Of a stretch of DNA of 34,002 nt, positions 1 through 7,790 are shown in pieces (within the stretch, counting starts at the first letter, position 1; every line of letters starts with the position of its first letter). The notes beneath the pieces were generated by a model that was not told the origin of the DNA, did not search any database, and worked only from the letters and a program-made list of their open reading frames with translations. Made by a program: the position numbers and the translations under genes. This DNA is from Hypsibius dujardini (Eukaryota; Tardigrada; Eutardigrada; Parachela; Hypsibiidae): NCBI GenBank assembly GCA_001579985.1, contig LRSR01013643.1:1-34002 (forward strand), in the 5' to 3' direction.

Positions 1-167
1 TTTGTGTGAGTTAGAGAGGGGGTTTTTGTCTCTCGATTGAGTGCTTAATCACTCAAATCGGCCAGCGCGCACGCGCGCTTGCTAACTTTTAATTTTGTGC
101 CAAAATGAACCCCGCACGGGGTTTGCTTGGCAAATAAAATGACAGTAATTCGAACACGGGAGGAAAG

Positions 168-1636
168 TTAACTGACAAATTTATTATAACGCGGGTATCC
201 TGGGTAGATCTTCAGCGTGGAGTCCTTGACGAGCTTTGCCGTTAACAATGCTGAATCCTGATAAGGCAGAATTTGATCGTCATCCCCGTGCAGGATCAGC
301 GTCGGCCTGTCAATCTTTTTAGATCCTCCGTGAATTCTGTCTCGGAAAAGGCTTTGGTGCAGTCATATTCGCTCTTGATCGAGCCCAGCATGCCTTCCAA
401 CCAGAAGTTGTCAAGGACGCCCTCTGAAACGTTGGAACCTGAAAAGAAAGCAGTAATGTCATTCGTTTTGAAAGTGAATTATAAGCTTAGTATTAAATCA
501 CAATTATTGATTTCTACTATTAGTTTAATGGCATCTCATCATTTCCATTAATACTTTACATTCTATCATGAAATATGTTTTTTGCATGGCTTTCTGCAGC
601 CAAAAATATTCTCTTTGTACAAACTATGTTCGAATGCTTGGATGTTTCTATGTTCCTATGTTTCAGACCTGCATTCCTTTGCTACATTTATGTATCCCTA
701 GAGACAAATTTAATGTTTACAAGAATACGTATGACACTTGCCTAGATTATTTGAATTTCAAATTTCTTGTTCAACACCAGTTTATTTAAAAATAACATTT
801 AAAATTGTACGGTATGTGACGGACGAATGGTACCCACAAGTACGTGCGTCACAAGAGCATTTGAATTTAGCTTTGATTGTTTAATGAATACGAAACACAA
901 CTGACAGCGAAAGTCATTTTCATTCACACAAATTATTTTTGTTCACTCCCATTATTATTTTAAAAAATCAAATAACCGATTCCCTCCTTTTTAATAAAAT
1001 ACGTACATACACGACTTATTTACATGTAGAAAGTAAAAAATATTGTTGTAAGCTACGATCACGTAGACGATGTTTGCAGTTAGAATTAAGTCACACTCAG
1101 TCGTTGAAAAAATAAAAAAGTTACCTGGTCAATTGGCACCCTAAAACCGTTCAGCCAGTCCTTATACTCCTGTGAGCAATCGGTCCACATGCCTTCACGG
1201 AGACCACAAAACACGGAAATGGGTTGACCGCCGGGATTGTTGGCCGTCTTCAACATTAGCGACATCACCGATTCGATAAGAACGACCTGAGCAACCATTT
1301 TCCATCCGTGTCGGCTGATAAGACGTGCCACTTCTCCGCCGGTGGAGTTTCCCACCAGGATGACCTCCTCCAGGTGCTCCTCAACAGGGTGAAGAGATCG
1401 TCCGCGTATGTGTCCATGTTGTTGCCATTCCATGTCTGGCCGGACCGATCGTGTCCGCGACGGTCGTGCGCAATGACGCGGTAATCCAGCTGACCGAAAA
1501 AGAGCACTTGAGCGTCCCATGCGTCGATATTCAGCGGCCATCCGTGGGAGAAGACCATGGCCCCGCGGGAATTCCTGCCAGAGTTCCAGTCTTTGAATTA
1601 CATGGCAGTCCCATCGGCAGTACGGAAAAAATCTTT
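168..1636 (-). pseudogene. Broken bacterial-type alpha/beta hydrolase (non-heme haloperoxidase-like), HGT candidate
   Basis: Read on the minus strand, three blocks match the bacterial non-heme chloroperoxidase/alpha-beta hydrolase family: [15 protein letters not shown] and [16 protein letters not shown] (about 1558-1390), [14 protein letters not shown] with the nucleophile-elbow serine (about 1365-1320), and [17 protein letters not shown] with [12 protein letters not shown] (about 420-255). An intron-like gap (439-1124) has a GTAACT donor and a TTTTCAG acceptor. The copy is not intact. A TAA at 1598-1600 sits where the family has an aromatic residue in DGTxxYYKDW. The frame changes near 1381-1392 and again at a five-T run (316-320). 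The two exon phases do not match. After YPG the protein ends in PRYNKFVS and stop (168-170), so the catalytic histidine motif is absent. I infer a former horizontal acquisition that gained an intron and then decayed. Assembly error could explain one lesion, not all of them. Confidence 0.85.
439..1124 (-). other. Putative intron of the hydrolase pseudogene
   Basis: This stretch separates the catalytic-serine block from the C-terminal block of the broken hydrolase. It begins GTAACT and ends TTTTCAG when read on the minus strand, so it looks like a spliceosomal intron. The exon before it ends in phase 0 and the exon after it needs phase 1, so splicing as drawn would shift the frame. The plus-strand reading frames here are short and I recognise nothing in them. 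Confidence 0.55.
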
Positions 1637-2150
1637 CCAAACGAAGGTGACCTAAAACGCATTGTTTGTACTGTAAATATTTCTGCCATCTACTGAATTT
1701 TTTCTATTTACTTTTCTCTAATTAGTACCCCTATAATCCCCCCTATCCACACTCACCTTTTCACTATAGCCACCCCGTTTTTCCAAAAAACAAAATTTAA
1801 AAATATAGCTAGCTTATATATAATTTGCGCTAGGCATTTTATTTTTATTTCATCTGAATTGAACGTCTCAAGTTATTAAAAGACACAGCTGGATGTCGCA
1901 AAGCCTTAAGGATCACATTACAACCAACTTTAACGGAGGTACTTCTAGGTATCACTTACTAATAATAGATATCTACATTGTACCGGTATATAAAATTTAG
2001 TTGTCAAATGGCGTAATCATTCCCTTCCCTGAGAAGAAGATCCGAAATATGACTTGACTTCCTAAAATACATTTTGTAGCTCTGAACTAAACGACCAAAA
2101 ATAACTGAAACAGAAACATATTCCTTTTAATTCTTCAAATACAGAAGGGT
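1637..2150. other. Intergenic, no gene seen
   Basis: AT-rich sequence between the hydrolase relic and the mariner-type element. It has no open frame with a recognisable protein and no RNA gene. The C-rich patch near 1725-1780 (tagccaccccg) weakly resembles part of the MITE arm at 25098, which is too little to call a copy. Confidence 0.5.
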
Positions 2151-2212
2151 TATCCAGCCAAAGTTGAGCCGTGTTTAGTTGACGTTTTGTATAACTTCTC
2201 GCAGTTCAAAAA

Positions 2213-3287
2213 TTACAAAAGATGTTCTATCTGAAGGCCGTGGTTCTCCTGAACCATACGAGCTCGTTTTGACCAAGACTGGAGAGTCCGAACACACAAA
2301 CCAACGTCAATCTTTGACCACTCCCGACGCATTACACGAATCAAACCGGCCAAAGATTTAGCCTTACGCTTCCACAAACGGCGTTTAAAAATACCATTGA
2401 TGGAATAATCCATCGGACTGAGGTCAGGAGAATTCGAGGGCCAGTCCGAAGCAGGAATAAATTGGTACTTCTTGTTTTGGAGGAAACACGACGGTGCCCA
2501 GCGCGGTGTGAGCAGCGGCGCTGTCGTGATGAAGGGCGACATACTTTGCATCCGTCCCGTAGAGCCTAGGAATGTCCTTTTCGAACAGCGGCTTCAGGAC
2601 ATCCTTCACATAAAAGTCAGAATCGACTTTCGTGCGGGGAGGAAGGAAGCGGATCGCAGTAGGGCCTCGGGCAGAGATTCCTGCAACGAACATGACTCCA
2701 CGGGGATGCGTTTGTCGGCAATATTTCAGCCAACTTTGAGGACTCTCCTGTTCCCGGAACTTATAATAAATCCGCCGCCGACCATTCACGTGGGACATAT
2801 AACACCACGCCTCATCAAAGGAAACGATATATCGCCACTTGCCTCCTTTTAAGTGCTCCAATAGCCGAGGGACCTTGAGGACGCGCTGAGCAACATGCTT
2901 GTCAGATAGGAGGTGGGTCTTCCTCTTGACACGCTTCTCCGCGGCCAGATTCTGGTTGATTATCCGCCATACTGTGCTGTAGGAGAGTCTCAGTTGCTGT
3001 TGGATCTGCGGGATGGAGTAAGGATTCGGACGGAAGACGAGATATTTCACTTTCCGCACGGTTGCAGCGCAGCGCGCAGAAGGCAGATTCTGGCTCCCCA
3101 ACCGTTTCACGGGCTTGATGATGCCTTGCTGCTCCAACTTAAATTCCTTGACGACGCGGTTTACAGTGGCTTTACTTGCCGTCATGCCAAGTCCATAAAG
3201 TTTAGAGCTGATTTTTGGTCCTGTCTCGCCATTTTGATATCTCATCAAAATGGCTCCCTTCGTTTCAAAACTAATTTGAGCAGGCAT
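2213..3287 (-). pseudogene. Frameshifted Tc1/mariner (DDD-type) transposase
   Basis: The frame starting with ATG at 3287 encodes an N-terminal helix-turn-helix region (about residues 1-115, including SYSTVWRII) followed by the catalytic core. The first catalytic Asp is in IVSFDEAW (residue 158) and the second in LHHDSAAAHTA (residue 255). This frame stops at 2424. The family C-terminus continues in another frame as FLQNKKYQFIP, then NSPDLSPMDY, ending at 2213. A single frameshift therefore lies between about 2470 and 2510. Bridging the two frames puts about 37 residues between the second and third Asp. That resembles the DD37D (maT-like) group more than classical DD34D mariners, but the spacing depends on where the frame breaks. 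The gene fills the interval between the element's two terminal repeats. Confidence 0.9.
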
Positions 3288-3364
3288 CCTGAGTTTGAAT
3301 AAAAGTCAGCTGATTGTTTACTATGTGTGATTATCACACCTGCACACCGGCTTCATTGAATGGA

Positions 3365-3391
3365 TTGCAACACACACGGCGTGTGTTGCAA
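3365..3391. repeat. Perfect 11-bp-arm palindrome inside the mariner-type element
   Basis: TTGCAACACAC, then five bases, then GTGTGTTGCAA, about 35 bases inside the right end. A smaller palindrome, GTGTGA-TTA-TCACAC, lies at 3325-3339. The motif tgca(ca)ccggct occurs twice in this subterminal zone (about 3341 and 3402). These could be subterminal transposase-binding or hairpin sequences; that role is inference. Confidence 0.8.
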
Positions 3392-3427
3392 TTTCGAAAT
3401 TCTGCACCGGCTCAACTTGGCTGGATA

Positions 3428-3892
3428 GGGCTTCTGTAGTGATCTTTGAAATCGCGAAATTTAAACGACGCAAACATTACACACATTTACAATATAAAAA
3501 GAGAAACTGTTTTGGTGATTCTCATTTTTATTCTTGCTTATACAAAATTAAAGAGTATTTTGTTCAGAAGTGTTAATCAAATCAATGATAACTTAAAACA
3601 ATCTGAAAAGAGGGTGTCTCCTAAGACGCGGGGCCTTGCCGAGATTTTTCGGACCTTAGTTTGCAGAGTTATTTTATTGTTGTTCTTTGGACTCTTGTCT
3701 CTTCACATGAAACGCTGATCGTGACTAAAAACAATAATCATTATTTAATCATATGACATGGAACGAAACGACTCAGTCATCGAATGTGCTAATTAAGTCT
3801 CAAAATAATTCGTACAAATGCTTCGCGTCAAATTTACCGCAATATCTCAAAATTAATTATTGAGTTAATTAATTAATTCGATAAGAATCATA
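3428..3892. other. Intergenic, no gene seen
   Basis: AT-rich spacer. A 90-residue plus-strand frame at 3446-3718 has a hydrophobic patch, but it has no recognisable domain and AT-driven composition, so I do not treat it as a gene. A short run of TTAA-type repeats lies near 3853-3880. Confidence 0.45.
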
Positions 3893-4189
3893 TCAGGAAT
3901 TTGTAAGTTTTGATTGTCTGGCAAAAGAGGGAAGGAATCGGTCTTCGAGGGGTAATATTGGTAGTGAACTTACTCCGAGTCTGCCATTTTTATCCGCAGG
4001 TCGGTTGTCCTTTCTATTGCTGAATTCGTAATCGCGGTTGTCGCGGTTGTTTTTTTTGCGAAGGTTTTCCTCGCGGTCGTCCTCTTGTCCGTCCTTGTCG
4101 TCGTTGTAGTGCCCTTTGCCGGAGCAGATGACCGTCGCGGTCAAGACCAAGCCGAAAGACAATGGAAAGCGGTACATGCTTCCGGACAT
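3893..4189 (-). CDS. Small secreted, Asp/Arg/Asn-rich protein or its first exon (unknown family)
   Basis: From ATG at 4189 the minus-strand frame encodes a hydrophobic leader (MYRFPLSFGLVLTATVICSG, starting at its internal Met) typical of a signal peptide. It is followed by a highly charged stretch rich in D, E, K, R and N. I recognise no domain. A good splice donor, GGA|GTAAGT, lies at 3973, so coding sequence may end at 3974 and continue in downstream exons I could not identify; otherwise the frame runs to a stop at 3893. A MITE with an 8-base duplication begins immediately upstream of the ATG, so the original promoter and 5' UTR have been displaced or replaced. Confidence 0.45.
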   Translation of the reverse strand: MSGSMYRFPLSFGLVLTATVICSGKGHYNDDKDGQEDDREENLRKKNNRDNRDYEFSNRKDNRPADKNGRLGVSSLPILPLEDRFLPSFARQSKLTNS

Positions 4190-4190
4190 T

Positions 4191-4520
4191 AAGTAACGTA
4201 GTGTTGTTTAAATATCTTCTCCGAAATTAAATAAAATTTAAAATATATTAAAAATTGTCTGGCGAATCGTATTTAAACAGGATTCCGGGCTATTTAAAAG
4301 GAAAAAGACCGATTTTAGCCATTAAAAATATGAATTTGAAGTAAAATTCCTTATGATTTTAATTGTTTTAACCCAATTTAATTTAATTTAAATTAAATAT
4401 TGTCACGTTTTTTACCTCGATTTTAAATAAAATTAAAATCGATTTTGTTTAAAATGAAAAGGCCGTTTTTGGCCATTTTAAATATTATTTTAAATAAATT
4501 TAAACAACACTAAAGTAACG
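4191..4520. mobile_element. hAT-like MITE with perfect 8-bp target duplication
   Basis: TAGTGTTGTTTAAAT at 4199-4213 is repeated in exact inverted form at 4498-4512. Both ends are flanked by the identical octamer AAGTAACG (4191-4198 and 4513-4520). The 314-base interior is strongly AT-rich and non-coding. An 8-base duplication with ends starting TAGTG fits the hAT superfamily (8-bp duplications, ends of YARNG type). It has no transposase, so it is non-autonomous. It sits one base upstream of the ATG of the minus-strand secreted-protein frame. Confidence 0.92.
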
Positions 4521-6022
4521 CCCACGCTCCTAACCGATATTAAAAAATAATAAAAAATGTTGAGTAGTTTTTTTGGGATTTTTTATATATGTCCATGCAT
4601 CGCCTAACACGAACCAACGATGATTTTGCGTTTTTCCGCAACTTAGACCATCGTCCATAGTCCATTGTTATTCTTTTTATTTGATGGGCCAGTTTAAATT
4701 GAGCGCAATCGGCAGAGTGTTACGTGGAAGTTCTATGAACCTTGTCTTACGCCAGATACTCGTATCTAATTTTTGCACTGCAGTGTATCGGACAAAATAA
4801 AAACAATTTACGCACACGTACTTTACCATGGTGAAGACGGTACTGATGTACAGTAGAAGGAGATTTCACGGTAAACGAGATGTACGAGAGTCCATCTTTT
4901 CTTAGATATGATTAGCGTAGGTACAGCGGTTTCAAATTAGGTGTAGATCCTTAAAGGATAAAAACAGCTGACTTTTTGTTCTTGCTTATTATTTCCTTAA
5001 CTTCAAATATATTTGGATTGAGGTACTGACTGATCAGTAGTCAATTGGCACTGTGCTCGTGCTTTACCAACACTCTAAGTATTTTTAAACTCCGTGTTAA
5101 CAAAACTATTGAAATCGACACGCTTTCCTCCATTTCCAGACTTTCAACTTACTCTGGAAAATATTCGTAGTCCCAATAAAACTGGTGTCCTAAATGGGAC
5201 TCACCTTTTTTACAAAAATGGTTGCGAGCTGCTTTGTTGCACCATATGGAACAGTATTTACGATAGTAAATGTAACAGTCATCGATTGTAATCGTATTTC
5301 GGATAGTCTTTTTCGCGGGGGGGGGGTTTCGATTTTCGATTTCGCCCAATTCTTCATATTTTAGCTGATGAATTGTGGCACACATGCCTCACATGTGGAC
5401 ATATTTTCTCGGGCTTCGTGCTATAGTTACTGTTTTTTGCTTGACGCTAGATTATTACTACTGCACGTTTTGAATAGTTGTGTTAACCTTAAATAAATCC
5501 CTGATTGAGCTCGAAGTTGGACAAAGAATGGAGAACGCCTTATGCAGGGCAGATAATCAAACAATCAAGCCACCCAGTCCCCACTCAATCTCACACACAA
5601 AGGTCCAAAGTCCAAGTGAAGTCAAGCGCCCTGTCGTTATGACATCTGTGTTAAAGTGAGAGTCATCGTTGTGAAATGTGTGTTAAAAGTGAAAGCCGTA
5701 GAGTCAGCTGTCTGTCAGCTGTGTTGTTTTCTACGGTTCCTCCTCCTCCGTAATCATCTTTCCTCTATCTGCCTGATATTTCGCTCACACCTTGGGACCT
5801 CACTCTTAAACTGTTCTCATTTGTTCTCGGTTGAAAGGTCTCGCACCCGGTACAGAACTTCAAACTCTTCATTTGCTGCGATATTTCCAGCCGAAAGATC
5901 TTTTCTCTTGCAATTCAACTGAAGCCTACGCAATTCACGCTGACACAAAATTTTTCCCCCTTCCTCCCATGCAATCATCACTTCCTGCATTTGGATAACA
6001 ATCACAGCGCCCTGTTGGCATC
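4521..6022. other. Intergenic or 5' region of the exchanger gene
   Basis: No convincing coding sequence on either strand. There is a G run at about 5321-5329. The stretch 5940-6007 is pyrimidine-rich and ends in CACAG just before the exchanger start. It could be the acceptor of an intron in front of the first exon I can define. If so, an upstream exon with a targeting or signal sequence is missing from my model. Confidence 0.4.
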
Positions 6023-7097
6023 ATGTTATACGGGGATACATACCTCATGTCCAGTAGCAACGATACCAACAGCTCCGAGGTAAGAAGAAGACTTTGGACG
6101 TGGTGCTGGTCGATTGATTGGTTGAATGGGGCGATGACTGCTTACCGCAGTTTTGTATTGTGGTCTGCGGTTGATTAGTATATTGCCGGTTACGGACGTG
6201 TTGCTGCTTGATTGATTAGTTGAATGGGGCGATGGCTGTGTTTACAGCAGTTTTGTATTGTGGTCCGCCGTTGATTGGTACATTGCTGGTTACGGCGGTC
6301 ATTTTAATTACCCGTTTTTATCCTTTATTTTGCAGTGCTATGACGTGATCAGGGAGAACCGGCTGCTGGGCTACAATGCCTGTTACACGGTGCTGGAGGA
6401 CCCGAGGTGTGCCGGTGAAGGGTTCATTCCGTATCTGGAGCTGTACTACTGCTGGCTCGGGGATTCCATGATCCCGTTGGCGGCCACCTTGACGGTATGA
6501 AGGGCATATACTGCGTGGCAATCGCGGGAAGGGGTGGTTGTCATTTTTGGCATGAATTTTGCAGGCATTTTGGATCCTGGTTCTGTTCATTACTGCCGGA
6601 CTGGCTGCGGACAATTTGTGAGTTTTATAATGCTTATGTTACATGGAGTTTCTTTTAATGATTGATGACTTGCCTGGTATGGTCAACATTCTGTTTGTTT
6701 GATTGGCTGCTTGATTGATTGGCGTTAAACGAACCGGATTACTTGAGAACAATTAGTTAGGTTGATTGATTATTTGAGTTAAGGTGCATTTTTTCGGACT
6801 GTCTGGTCGATTTTCTCGGCTACTCAGTACGGATCCATGGGTAGAGGTTGCGAGACGGTAATTTGTGTCTCGTTTACATTGTGATTGGTATTGCCTTTTG
6901 CAGTCTTTGTCCGTCCTTGAGTGTTATCGCGAAAAATCTTCATCTGAGCGAGAATTTGGCTGGCGTGACTTTTTTGGCCTTTGGAAATGGAGCACCAGAC
7001 ATCATGTCATCGGTCATAGCGGTGCATTCATCTTCGGGCGATCCTGGTCTCGCAATTGGCGAACTTTTAGGTACGTCCATTTGTCTGTCTGTCTGAC

Positions 7098-7172
<75 letters not shown>

Positions 7173-7754
7173 GTGTGTGTGTCTTTGTGTCTGGCGTTTG
7201 TATGTTTGTCTACCTGTGTGTCTCTCTGCATGTGTGTGTGTCTGTGTGAATGTGTGTCTGTTTGTTTGTCTGTCTGTGTCTGTGTGTTCACTCCATGTTT
7301 CTGTGGCCTATCATCTGGATAATAGTCGAGCCATTGACCGTTGTCGTAAAGTTACGAATGGTTTTACAAACGCACTTGTAAATGTTGCAGGTGGCGGTAT
7401 CTTCGTGACAACCGTTGTGGGAGCAGCTGTGGCAATTATTTGTCCATTCTTGCTGATGCGACGGCCATTTATACGGGACATTTTCTTTTACGTGGGTGGC
7501 ACTATCTGGGTTTTGGTCATCCTGGTCCGGGGAAAGATTTATTTGGCAGAGTCGATTGGATTTTTGGTGTTGTATGGGTTCTACGTGGTGGTCGCAGTGG
7601 GTGGACGAATCGCTCGCAAGACCTGTTTCAGTGAGTTATTAATAGAAAGATCGCCCTCAGGCACTAAGAGGCACGCGTGCTGGCAGGCAGAAAAGCAGAA
7701 AGTTCGTCCGACTGACTGGCAGATAGACGACAGACAGACAGACAGACAGGCAAG

Positions 7755-7790
<36 letters not shown>

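Larger units (their letters stand above)
2151..3427 (-). mobile_element. Tc1/mariner-superfamily DNA transposon with both TIRs and TA duplication
   Basis: The left end reads TATCCAGCCAAAGTTGAGCC (from 2151). The right end, on the opposite strand from 3427, reads TATCCAGCCAAGTTGAGCC. They form inverted repeats of about 22 bases that differ by one indel, each beginning with the TA expected as target duplication. The unit is about 1.28 kb, the usual mariner length, and encloses one transposase frame on the minus strand. Subterminal palindromes lie near the right end (3325-3339, 3365-3391). The near-identical ends suggest a fairly recent insertion, but the transposase is frameshifted, so this copy is probably non-autonomous. 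Confidence 0.93.

Noticed and set aside
3446-3718. 90-codon plus-strand frame with a hydrophobic patch
   Set aside because: AT-driven composition, no domain and no splice or regulatory context.
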